6,213 nucleotides of DNA from an uncultured bacterium (GTDB lineage: Bacteria; Planctomycetota; UBA1135; UBA2386). A model generated the notes under the pieces. That model worked only from the letters and a program-made list of their open reading frames with translations, was not told the origin of the DNA and made no database searches. Both the position numbers and the translations under genes were made by a program. Shown here in pieces: positions 1-6,178 of this stretch (the stretch's first letter is position 1; each line of letters begins with the position of its first letter). The DNA lies in contig CALKYL010000182.1 of assembly GCA_938003515.1 (NCBI GenBank), positions 1 through 6,213 of the forward strand, read 5' to 3'.

Positions 1-23
1 GTGCACCCGCGCCGGGCGGCGGC

Positions 24-29
24 TACACT
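24..29 (+). promoter_or_regulatory. Candidate -10 element for prfC
   Basis: The hexamer TACACT matches four of six bases of the bacterial -10 consensus and lies 21 bases before the prfC ATG. Transcription would start near base 36, leaving a leader of about 15 bases. No convincing -35 hexamer is visible; with a 17-base spacer it would fall on the first bases of the window, which match poorly. The leader shows no Shine-Dalgarno sequence. The surrounding GGCTACACTG resembles the sequences before gnd and before the minus-strand gene at 2746, which is the main reason to list it. Confidence 0.3.
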
Positions 30-50
30 GTTCGCCCGAATTCGCCGCCG

Positions 51-1637
51 ATGCCCGACCTGAAGCACGAGATCCAGCGCCGCCGCACGTTCGCGATCAT
101 CTCGCACCCGGACGCCGGCAAGACGACGCTGACCGAGAAGCTGCTGCTCTACGGCGGCGCGATCCGCGAGGCCGGCTCGGTCAAGGCGCGCAAGGGCGGC
201 CAGTCGGCCACGTCGGACTGGATGGAGATCGAGAAGCAGCGCGGCATCTCGATCTCGTCGTCGGCGCTGCAGTTCGAGTACGAGGGGCGGTGCGTCAACC
301 TGCTCGACACGCCGGGCCACCAGGACTTCTCCGAGGACACCTACCGCACCCTGGTGGCCGCCGACGCCGCGCTGATGCTGATCGACGGCGCCAAGGGCGT
401 CGAGCCGCAGACGATCAAGCTGTTCAAGGTCTGCCGCGACCGGCAGATCCCGATCGTCACCGTCGTCAACAAGATGGACCGGCCGGCCCGGGCGCCGCTG
501 GACCTGATGGACGAGGTCGAGAAGGTGCTCGGCATCACCGTCGTGCCGGCGTCGTGGCCGATCGGCTCGGGCGACTCGTTCCGCGGCGTCTACTCGCTGC
601 GCGACAAGCAGGTGCTGCTGTTCGAGCGGACCGCGCACAACGCCACCAAGGCCTCGGTGCAGACGACCGGGCCGCTCGACCCGAAGCTGCGCGACCTGCT
701 CGGCGAGCGCGCGCACGACAAGCTGGTCGAGGACCTGCAGATGGTCGAGACGTGCGTCGCGCCGTTCGACCAGGACGCGTTCCTGCGCCAGGAGATCTCG
801 CCGATGTTCTTCTGCAGCGCGCTCGTCAACTTCGGCGTCGAGACGATCCTGCAGCGCTTCCTCGAGATCGCGCCGTCCCCCGGTCCGCTGCCGACGCTCG
901 ACGGCCGCGTCGAACCGCACGCGCCGTTCTTCTCGGGCTTCGTCTACAAGGTCGCCGCGAACATGGACAAGATGCACCGCGACCGCATCGCGTTCCTGCG
1001 CGTGACGTCCGGCCACTTCGAGCGCGGTATGTCCGCGAAGCACCTGCGGCTCGGGCGCGACGTGCGGCTGTCGCACCCGCACCGCTTCTTCGGCCAGGAA
1101 CGCGTGTCGATCGAAGAGGCGTGGCCCGGCGACGTCATCGGTCTGATCAACCCCGGTATGTTCCGCGTCGGGGACGTGCTGAGCTCCGGACCGGTCTTCG
1201 AAGTGCGCAACTTCCCGCGCTTCCCGCCGGAGATCTTCGCGCAGGTGGCGCCGCGCGAGCCGTCGATGGCCAAGGGCTTCGGCAAGGGCCTCGAACAGCT
1301 GGGCGAGGAAGGCGTCGTGCAGGTCTTCTGGCCGCGCGTCGGCGCGCGCGAGCCGATCCTCGGCGCGGTCGGCGAGCTGCAGCTGCAGGTCTTCCAGGCG
1401 CGGCTCGAGTCCGAGTACGGGGTCGCCCTGCGGCTCGACCGCAAGGGCTGGACGCGTGCGCGGTGGATCGACGACGTGACCGAGGAGGTGCTGGAGATCC
1501 TGCCGATGGTCGTCAAGGACGAGGCGGACCGCTTCGTCGCGCTGTTCCACTCGGACTTCGAGATCGACTACGCGAAGTCGCGCTACAAGGGCCTCGTGCT
1601 GCTCGAGACGCCGCCGACCGAGGAGGACCGCGGCTGA
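51..1637 (+). CDS. prfC: Peptide chain release factor 3 (RF3), translational GTPase
   Basis: RF3 is a cytoplasmic GTPase that removes the class I release factors RF1 and RF2 from the ribosome after peptide release, speeding termination and factor recycling. The 528-residue product has the usual length of the family (about 529 in E. coli). All GTPase motifs are visible: the P-loop HPDAGKTT at residues 19-26, the switch I region SDWMEIEKQRGISI from residue 55, DTPGHQDFSEDTYRTL from residue 86, and NKMDR at residues 140-144. The C-terminal half holds the RF3-type segment with KGLEQLGEEGVVQVFWP and then GAVGELQLQVF; many RF3 proteins read GVLQFDV at the latter point, so this copy is somewhat divergent there. 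EF-G and tetracycline-type ribosomal protection proteins share the G domain but are longer and have different C-terminal domains. The ATG fits the N-terminus expected of RF3, although no Shine-Dalgarno sequence precedes it. The gene converges on the gene at 1790-2746. Confidence 0.97.
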   Translation: MPDLKHEIQRRRTFAIISHPDAGKTTLTEKLLLYGGAIREAGSVKARKGGQSATSDWMEIEKQRGISISSSALQFEYEGRCVNLLDTPGHQDFSEDTYRTLVAADAALMLIDGAKGVEPQTIKLFKVCRDRQIPIVTVVNKMDRPARAPLDLMDEVEKVLGITVVPASWPIGSGDSFRGVYSLRDKQVLLFERTAHNATKASVQTTGPLDPKLRDLLGERAHDKLVEDLQMVETCVAPFDQDAFLRQEISPMFFCSALVNFGVETILQRFLEIAPSPGPLPTLDGRVEPHAPFFSGFVYKVAANMDKMHRDRIAFLRVTSGHFERGMSAKHLRLGRDVRLSHPHRFFGQERVSIEEAWPGDVIGLINPGMFRVGDVLSSGPVFEVRNFPRFPPEIFAQVAPREPSMAKGFGKGLEQLGEEGVVQVFWPRVGAREPILGAVGELQLQVFQARLESEYGVALRLDRKGWTRARWIDDVTEEVLEILPMVVKDEADRFVALFHSDFEIDYAKSRYKGLVLLETPPTEEDRG

Positions 1638-1660
1638 CCGCGGCGCCGGGCCGGTCAGCC
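1632..1660 (+). terminator. GC-rich hairpin overlapping the prfC stop codon
   Basis: GGCTGACCG (1632-1640) and CGGTCAGCC (1652-1660) are perfect reverse complements, giving a 9-bp stem around an 11-base loop. The TGA stop of prfC lies inside the left arm. There is no T-tract afterwards, so it is not a textbook intrinsic terminator. Its position between convergent genes suggests a transcription-ending or RNA 3'-end stabilising role. The symmetry is seen directly; the function is inferred. Confidence 0.45.
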
Positions 1661-1680
1661 CGGCCAGACCCAGCTCAGCT

Positions 1681-1799
1681 CGGCCCAGCTCAGCGCAGCT
1701 CAGACCGGCCCAGCTCAGCGCAGCTCAGACCGGCCCAGCTCAGCGCAGCTCAGACCGGCCCGGCTCAGCGCAGCTCAGACCGGCCCGGCTCAGCGCAGC
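1681..1799. repeat. 25-bp tandem repeat array (minisatellite-like)
   Basis: Four consecutive 25-base units start at 1681, 1706, 1731 and 1756, followed by a fifth partial unit at 1781-1799. The first three are identical; the fourth and fifth carry CGGCTCAG where the others have CAGCTCAG. Each unit contains the 8-mer CAGCTCAG or its variant twice, at alternating 10- and 15-base spacings, joined by a CAGACCGGCC-type linker. Degenerate copies extend left to about 1661. Units abut with no unique spacers, so it is not a CRISPR array. The unit has no long inverted repeat and no strong hairpin. The array fills most of the gap between convergent prfC and the minus-strand gene, and its last unit includes that gene's stop codon. 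Near-identity of units suggests recent expansion by slippage or unequal recombination. Confidence 0.92.
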
Positions 1800-2746
1800 C
1801 ACGCCCAGCCGCGCAGGAACGCGAGCGCGATCTGCAGCCACGCGCGCGAGGGTCGCACCCGCCCGCCGGGGGCCTTCGCCTCGGCCCGGGCGACCACCTG
1901 CTCGATCTGCTCCCACATCGGCTGGTAGAGCTGCACGTCCCGCAGCCGCTGGCCCCGCCCGTCGACGGCGAACGCCCCGGCGTCCAGCGCGACCCCGGTC
2001 TCGAGCGCTTCGACCGTCACGCGCTGCACGAGCTCGTCGCCGACGAACCAATGCGCCGCCAGCAGCGCGCGGTCGCGCTCGCGCACGAACAGCTCGACCC
2101 GGTCCGCGAGCGGCAGGTCGGGCTCCTGCTCGGCGAGGCCCGCCTTGCGGGCGCCGCGCAGCCAGGTGCCCCGCTCGCCGTCGCGCTCGCGGTCGTCGGC
2201 GACCGCGAGGTCGAACGTGCGCGCGAGGTCGGCGAGCATGCCGCTGCCGAGCGGCGACTGCGCCCGTCGGTCCGCCATACCGGGCATGCCGTCCTCACCG
2301 AGCACCTCGCCGGCCCACGCGAGGTCGGCGACGAGCAGCGGTTCGATGCGCAGCAGCACCGCTCCGAACGCCGGGTCCTCCTCGAACAGCACGATGCCGT
2401 CGGCGGTCTCGGCCGTCTCCATGCTGCCGGTCAGCCCGTCGCCGAACGCGTAGTCGAGGCGGCTGTAGACGCGGTCCCGCCCGGGTATGGCACCCGCCTG
2501 TGTCCCGCGCAGGACACGCAGCTCGCCGCGGGTCGTGACGTCGAGGCCGCCCGGCCACCGGCCCTGCGTCGTCATCGTCAGGCGCAGGCTCGTCAGGGCC
2601 GCCTCCGCCGCCCGGATGCTCGCTACAAGCTCCTGAACCGCATCGGTTTGTGACTGTTTCCCGGCGGCCTCGGCCGGGTCCTGGGCCGCCGGGCCGGCGG
2701 CCAGCCAGACGAGGACGCTCAGGGCAGCGGAGGCGGTACGGTTCAT
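1790..2746 (-). CDS. Exported protein with LolA-like fold features, function unknown
   Basis: The 318-residue product begins with a clear signal peptide: positively charged MNR, a hydrophobic stretch at residues 5-18, and a likely cleavage after AGPAA near residue 21. A helix-like segment with LTSLRLTMTTQG follows (residues 38-62). Strand-like segments then contain a dGxVLFEE motif, and a late VALDAGAFAVDGRGQRLRDV segment (about 252-271) resembles the end of LolA-like and DUF2092-like lipoprotein-carrier proteins. That assignment is pattern-based and tentative; a role in binding lipid or lipoprotein in the periplasm is possible. Residues 300-318 form an unusual Trp- and Leu-rich tail, and the last Leu-Arg and stop codon lie in the 25-bp repeat array. 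The ATG at 2746 is chosen because the signal peptide starts exactly there; the same frame stays open far upstream through unrelated antisense sequence. No Shine-Dalgarno sequence is visible. It is divergent from the HEAT-like gene. Confidence 0.85.
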   Translation of the reverse strand: MNRTASAALSVLVWLAAGPAAQDPAEAAGKQSQTDAVQELVASIRAAEAALTSLRLTMTTQGRWPGGLDVTTRGELRVLRGTQAGAIPGRDRVYSRLDYAFGDGLTGSMETAETADGIVLFEEDPAFGAVLLRIEPLLVADLAWAGEVLGEDGMPGMADRRAQSPLGSGMLADLARTFDLAVADDRERDGERGTWLRGARKAGLAEQEPDLPLADRVELFVRERDRALLAAHWFVGDELVQRVTVEALETGVALDAGAFAVDGRGQRLRDVQLYQPMWEQIEQVVARAEAKAPGGRVRPSRAWLQIALAFLRGWAWLR

Positions 2747-2824
2747 GCTCGCAGTGCCGCATCCTAACCGGGGACTGCCCCTCGTCCCACGGTGCGACCG
2801 ACTCGCGATCCGGAGACCATCGCC
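2747..2824. promoter_or_regulatory. Divergent intergenic region with candidate promoter and small dyad
   Basis: These 78 bases must carry the start signals of both divergent exported-protein genes unless they are transcribed from elsewhere. On the minus strand, TAGGAT (complement of 2761-2766) is a four-of-six -10 match, 14 bases before the ATG at 2746; the resulting leader of about 8 bases would be too short for a Shine-Dalgarno site. No good -35 is seen. The imperfectly spaced dyad GGGGactgCCCC at 2770-2781 sits just upstream of that -10 and could be an operator, but such short G/C dyads are common in this DNA. No clear promoter for the plus-strand gene is visible. Confidence 0.3.
2812..2815 (+). 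promoter_or_regulatory. Ribosome binding site deciding the start at 2825
   Basis: GGAG lies 9 bases before the ATG at 2825. A GTG in the same frame at 2792 has no such site and would add 11 residues ahead of the signal peptide. This favours the ATG. Confidence 0.55.
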
Positions 2825-4057
2825 ATGGCGCCACGTCCGTCCTTCCCCTCCCGACGCCTGCCCGCGCTCGCCGCCGGGCTGTCGCTCGCGGCGCTCGCCT
2901 CGTCGGCCCTCGCCACCCCGGCCACCGCGCAGGAGCTGCGCCTGCGCGACGGGCGCGTGCTCGTCGGGGAATACCGGCTGCACGAAGGCCACTTCGAAGT
3001 CGAGACCCGCGACGGCCTCGTCGTCGTGCCGGAATCGGCGGTGTTCTCGACTATCGCATACCAGCGGTCCCGCTACAAGCTCGCCCAGCTGTCCAAGATG
3101 AGCTGTGACACGGCCTCCGCTCACCTGCACCCCGCCCGCCAGGCGCTCGACTACGGGCTCGAACGCGAGATGTGGCGGCACCTCGACCGCGCGCTGGCCC
3201 TGCTCGGCGACGTCGACGGCCGGGGCGACCCCGACCCGATCGCCCGCCGCCTGCGCGACTTCCTCGCGCAGCTCGAACCGGAGCTGCTGCCGAGCTCGGT
3301 GCGGCAGGCGCCGACGCGCAAGCGAGTCCAGGCGATGCTGAAGCTGTTCCGCGCCGACACCGGCGACGGCGTAGCCGCGGCGCTCGAGGAGCTCCTGGTG
3401 CGCGAGCCGAACGCCGACCAGGAGCTGCGGCGGGAGGCGCGACGCAACCCCAACCGGCGCCAGCGCATCGCGGCGCTCGCGGCGCTGCAGCGCCGTCCGA
3501 CCGCCGGCAACGCACGCTTCGTGCTGCGCACCGCGGTGCTCGACAAGGACAGCCGCCTCCGCGAAGCGGCGTTCGCGATCGGGCGTCCGACGATCGACAC
3601 CGACGACGTCGTCTACATGGCCGGCGCGCTCGCGCACGAGAACGGCAAGGTGCGCGTGCGCACCGCCGAGGCGCTCGGCGGGCTCGGCCACCCGGCGGCC
3701 GTCGACCTGTTGGTCAAGGCCGGGCCGCACGCGGCCGCCGGACTCGCCAACGGCGGGCAGGGCGCGCCGCGGGCGCACGTCGCGTTCCTGCAGCAGCAGG
3801 CCTACATCCGCGACTACGACGTCGAGGTCGCGCAGGCCGCGTTCATCGCCGACCCGCGCATCGACGTGCTGCAGAGCGGCACCGTGCTCGACGTGACCGT
3901 CGCCGGCGTCTACGAGGTGCGCACGATCGTGCGCGCCTACCGCGCGGCGCTGAAGCAGCTGACGGCCGCCGACCCCGGGCCCGATCCGCGCGACTGGCCC
4001 GCGTGGCGCGAGAAGCTGCCGGAGCCCGCGACTCCGGTCGAGACCGAGCGCCGCTGA
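2825..4057 (+). CDS. Exported HEAT-repeat-like protein, function unknown
   Basis: The 410-residue product starts with a signal peptide: Arg-Arg at 10-11, a hydrophobic Ala/Leu core at about 12-30, and likely cleavage after ATA at residue 35. Mature residues 38-65 contain a small beta-type motif, LRLRDGRVLVGEY followed by FEVETRDGLVVVPESAV, of the kind seen before larger domains in exported proteins of planctomycetes and similar bacteria. From about residue 208 to 300 there are helical repeats typical of HEAT or HEAT-like scaffolds, with RQRIAALAALQRRP, SRLREAAFAIG and VRVRTAEALGGLGHPAAVDLL. Such repeats usually bind other proteins. No catalytic motif is recognised. The C-terminus is a Pro/Glu/Arg-rich tail. 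The two Args do not form a convincing Tat motif because Pro and Ala follow where hydrophobic residues are expected. It is divergent from the LolA-like gene and followed by gnd after 117 bases containing hairpins and a probable promoter, so joint transcription with gnd is doubtful. Confidence 0.86.
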   Translation: MAPRPSFPSRRLPALAAGLSLAALASSALATPATAQELRLRDGRVLVGEYRLHEGHFEVETRDGLVVVPESAVFSTIAYQRSRYKLAQLSKMSCDTASAHLHPARQALDYGLEREMWRHLDRALALLGDVDGRGDPDPIARRLRDFLAQLEPELLPSSVRQAPTRKRVQAMLKLFRADTGDGVAAALEELLVREPNADQELRREARRNPNRRQRIAALAALQRRPTAGNARFVLRTAVLDKDSRLREAAFAIGRPTIDTDDVVYMAGALAHENGKVRVRTAEALGGLGHPAAVDLLVKAGPHAAAGLANGGQGAPRAHVAFLQQQAYIRDYDVEVAQAAFIADPRIDVLQSGTVLDVTVAGVYEVRTIVRAYRAALKQLTAADPGPDPRDWPAWREKLPEPATPVETERR

Positions 4058-4107
4058 AGCGCGCGCCGACACGGCGCGACTCGGCGCGCGCACGAAGCGC
4101 GCGCCGA
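4056..4107 (+). terminator. Three-arm element forming alternative 11-bp hairpins
   Basis: GAAGCGCGCGCCGA occurs twice, at 4056-4069 and 4094-4107. Between the copies, TCGGCGCGCGC (4081-4091) is the perfect reverse complement of the last 11 bases of each copy. The middle arm can therefore pair with the left arm (11-base loop) or with the right arm (5-base loop ACGAA), but not with both at once. The element begins within the stop codon of the HEAT-like gene. The tighter right-hand hairpin is followed by AACTTCGATTGGTT, which has a few T bases but no proper T-tract. It most likely ends or stabilises the upstream transcript; an attenuator-like switch for gnd is possible but less likely, as a candidate gnd promoter lies downstream. 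Confidence 0.55.
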
Positions 4108-4118
4108 ACTTCGATTGG

Positions 4119-4149
4119 TTGCGGCGTCGCGCGCGTCGATGGCTACCAT
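4119..4149 (+). promoter_or_regulatory. Candidate gnd promoter
   Basis: TTGCGG (4119-4124) and TACCAT (4144-4149) resemble -35 and -10 elements, with a somewhat long 19-base spacer. Transcription would begin near 4156 and leave a leader of about 19 bases before the ATG at 4175. The -10 overlaps an in-frame upstream ATG at 4148, which argues against starting gnd there. Confidence 0.35.
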
Positions 4150-4174
4150 GCGGCCGTCGCTCCGAGAGCCGCGC

Positions 4175-5599
4175 ATGCAAGCCACCTCCCAGATCTGCGT
4201 CGTCGGTCTGGCCACGATGGGCCAGAACCTCGCCCTCAACATCGCCCGCAACGGCTTCCCGATCACGGTCTTCAACCGTTCGTACGACAAGACCGAGGCG
4301 ACGCTCGCGCGCTGCGAATCCGGCTACAAGATGGTCGGCGCCAAGAGCCCCGAAGAGGCCTGCGCGTCGCTCGTCCGCCCACGCCGCGTGCTGCTGCTGG
4401 TCAAGGCCGGCCAGCCCGTCGACGCGACGATCGAGACCTTCCTGCCCCACCTGCAGTCCGGCGACATGATCATCGACGCCGGCAACTCCCACCCCGACGA
4501 CACCGACCGCCGCGCCGCCGACCTCGGCAAGAAGGGCTTCCGGTTCGTCGGCATGGGCGTGTCCGGCGGCGAGGACGGCGCGCTCAACGGGCCGAGCCTG
4601 ATGCCCGGCGGCGAGAAGAGCGCCTACGACGAGCTCGCGCCGATCCTGAAGAAGATCGCCGCCCAGGTCGACGACGGTCCGTGCGTCACGCACGTCGGCA
4701 AGGGCGCGGCCGGCCACTTCGTCAAGATGGTGCACAACGGCATCGAGTACGGCGACATGCAGCTGATCGCCGAGTGCTTCGACCTGATGCACAACGTGCT
4801 CGGCATGTCGCACGCGGCGATGGCCGACGCGTTCGCGGAGTGGAACCAGGGGTTCCTCGAGTCGTTCCTGATCGAGATCACCGCCCGGATCCTGCGCGCC
4901 AAGGACCCCGAGACGGACCGGCCGATGGTCGACGTCATCCTCGACCGGGCCGGCCAGAAGGGCACCGGCAAGTGGACCAGCGAGATCGCGCTCCGCTACG
5001 GCATCCCCGTGCCGACGATGCAGGCGGCGGTGGAGGCGCGTTACCTGAGCGCGCGCAAGGACGAACGGGTGCGCGCCGCCGAGCGGCTGCGCGGCCCGGC
5101 GGAGGCGAAGCAGCCGCCGGCGGGCAAGGCGTCCGACTGGGTCGACGCGGTGCGCGACGCCCTCTACTGCAGCAAGATCTGCTCCTACGCGCAGGGGCTC
5201 GACCTGCTCGCGACCGCCGACGCCGACAAGCGGTGGGGCGTCGACCTCGGCGAGGTCGCGCGCATCTGGAAGGGCGGCTGCATCATCCGCGCGCGCTTCC
5301 TGAAGAGCATCCAGGCGGCGTTCCAGAAGCAGCGGCAGCTGCCGAACCTGCTGCTCGATCCGGAGCTCGGCGGGTTCCTGCAGGAGCACCAGGTCGCGTG
5401 GCGCCGGGTCGTCGCGCTCGCCGCGGAGCGCGGCGTGCCGACCCTCGCGATGGGTGCGAGCCTGAGCTACTTCGACTCCTACCGCCGCGCGTCGCTGCCG
5501 CAGAACCTCACCCAGGCGCAGCGCGACCTGTTCGGCGCGCACACCTTCGAGCGCGTCGACAAGCCGGCCGGCGAGCACTTCCACCACGAATGGCCGTAG
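4175..5599 (+). CDS. gnd: 6-phosphogluconate dehydrogenase, decarboxylating
   Basis: This enzyme oxidatively decarboxylates 6-phosphogluconate to ribulose 5-phosphate and CO2, making NADPH in the oxidative pentose phosphate pathway in the cytoplasm. The 474-residue product matches the long, homodimeric family (468 in E. coli). Visible motifs are the Rossmann GLATMGQNLALN at 11-22, NRS at 34-36 where the NADP phosphate is bound, and VSGGEDGALNGPSLMPGG with Ser130-Gly131-Gly132 binding substrate. The catalytic segment GHFVKMVHNGIEYGD has Lys184, His187, Asn188 and Glu191 in place. IWKGGCIIRARFL and the C-terminal QRDLFGAHTFER, with Arg450 and His456 reaching the partner subunit, are also present. 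All key residues are intact, so the enzyme should be active. The ATG at 4175 gives the normal N-terminus and has a weak GAG upstream; in-frame ATGs at 4139 and 4148 and a GTG at 4115 would add residues foreign to the family. No zwf or pgl is next to it. It converges on the coiled-coil gene. Confidence 0.97.
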   Translation: MQATSQICVVGLATMGQNLALNIARNGFPITVFNRSYDKTEATLARCESGYKMVGAKSPEEACASLVRPRRVLLLVKAGQPVDATIETFLPHLQSGDMIIDAGNSHPDDTDRRAADLGKKGFRFVGMGVSGGEDGALNGPSLMPGGEKSAYDELAPILKKIAAQVDDGPCVTHVGKGAAGHFVKMVHNGIEYGDMQLIAECFDLMHNVLGMSHAAMADAFAEWNQGFLESFLIEITARILRAKDPETDRPMVDVILDRAGQKGTGKWTSEIALRYGIPVPTMQAAVEARYLSARKDERVRAAERLRGPAEAKQPPAGKASDWVDAVRDALYCSKICSYAQGLDLLATADADKRWGVDLGEVARIWKGGCIIRARFLKSIQAAFQKQRQLPNLLLDPELGGFLQEHQVAWRRVVALAAERGVPTLAMGASLSYFDSYRRASLPQNLTQAQRDLFGAHTFERVDKPAGEHFHHEWP

Positions 5600-5646
5600 C
5601 GGCGGGTCCGCACGACCGCGCCGTCGTGATCGGGCCCCGGTGACCG

Positions 5647-5670
5647 GACCGCCGCGCCTGCGGCGCGGTC
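5647..5670. terminator. GC-rich hairpin between convergent genes
   Basis: CGCCGC (5650-5655) pairs with GCGGCG (5660-5665) around the loop GCCT. After a 2-base bulge the stem continues as GAC (5647-5649) with GTC (5668-5670). It lies 47 bases after the gnd stop and touches the stop codon of the minus-strand coiled-coil gene, so it could serve both directions. After the hairpin on the plus strand comes AGTCCTGCTTCTTCTCC, which is pyrimidine-rich but has no uninterrupted T-tract. Confidence 0.45.
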
Positions 5671-6178
5671 AGTCCTGCTTCTTCTCCGGGTCCGGCGGCG
5701 GCTCCGGCGGCGCGAGCACCTGCTGCGCCGCGGCGATCTTCGCGTCGACGTCGGCCAGCGCGACGCCGGCCGCGGCCAGCTGCGCGAGGCGGGCCTGCAG
5801 CTGAGCCAGCCGCGGGCCGAGCGCGGCCTCCTGCGATGCGACGGCCGCCTCCGCGACGCGCAGCTCCTCGGCCAGCCCTACGACGCGCTGCTTCGCGGCG
5901 GCGAGCAGCGCCTCCTGCTCCCGGGCCGTCTGCTCGAGCGCCCGCAGCGGCGCCAGCTCGCGCTCGATCTGCGCCGCGCGCGCCTTCGCGGCCTCGAGGT
6001 CCTGCTCCCCCTGTTGCAGCAGGTCGAGCTGGCGCGAGAGCTCGGCGCGCACGGCGCGCAGCGCCGAACTCGCCCGCACCGACTCCGCCTTCGCCGCCGC
6101 GATCGCGGCGAGCGCCTCGTCGCGGGTCGCGAGCAGCACCTCGAGCTCGCGCTCCTGCTGCTCGCGCTCGGCACGCAT
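5669..6178 (-). CDS. Alanine-rich coiled-coil protein, possibly 5'-partial
   Basis: The visible product is 169 residues and almost wholly heptad-like, rich in Ala, Glu, Leu, Arg and Gln, for example ERELEVLLATRDEALAAI and AEELRVAEAAVASQEAAL. It ends in a Pro-rich charged tail with PPEPPPDPEKKQD. It contains no Phe, Tyr, Trp, Cys, His or Asn, so a folded globular domain or metal site is unlikely; a long rod or dimeric scaffold fits. No family is recognised and no signal peptide or membrane segment is visible. The ATG at 6178 has a good Shine-Dalgarno match, GAGGT (complement of 6186-6190), 7 bases upstream. However, the frame stays open to the window edge, and its 11 extra codons (ending REVGA) all have G or C in third position, so the true start may lie beyond 6213 and include an export signal or membrane anchor. 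It converges on gnd with a hairpin at its stop codon. Confidence 0.75.
   Translation of the reverse strand: MRAEREQQERELEVLLATRDEALAAIAAAKAESVRASSALRAVRAELSRQLDLLQQGEQDLEAAKARAAQIERELAPLRALEQTAREQEALLAAAKQRVVGLAEELRVAEAAVASQEAALGPRLAQLQARLAQLAAAGVALADVDAKIAAAQQVLAPPEPPPDPEKKQD

Noticed and set aside
51..1637. prfC as an EF-G or tetracycline-resistance type ribosomal protection protein
   Set aside because: The length and the C-terminal motifs fit RF3, and the domains IV and V of EF-G are missing.
1681..1799. CRISPR array
   Set aside because: The 25-base units abut directly with no unique spacers, and no cas genes are present.
290..2653. 787-residue plus-strand open frame
   Set aside because: It is a frame-shifted shadow of prfC continuing through the repeat array and antisense to the LolA-like gene. 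Its Arg/Ala/Pro-rich translation has no recognisable domain.
2792..2824. GTG start for the HEAT-like gene
   Set aside because: It would place 11 charged and polar residues before a normal signal peptide, and GGAG is correctly spaced for the ATG at 2825.
4115..4174. Longer gnd N-terminus from the GTG at 4115 or the ATGs at 4139 and 4148
   Set aside because: The extra residues are not part of the family's N-terminus, there is no ribosome site ahead of them, and a candidate -10 overlaps the ATG at 4148.
1790..5587. 1265-residue minus-strand open frame spanning antisense of gnd and the HEAT-like gene
   Set aside because: Only its last 318 residues, from the methionine at 2746, form a plausible protein with a signal peptide. 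The rest is antisense to two well-supported plus-strand genes, and stop codons are rare in this high-GC DNA.
3172..5643. 823-residue plus-strand open frame
   Set aside because: It is an out-of-frame shadow over the HEAT-like gene and gnd, rich in Arg, Ala and Pro, while gnd is intact in another frame.
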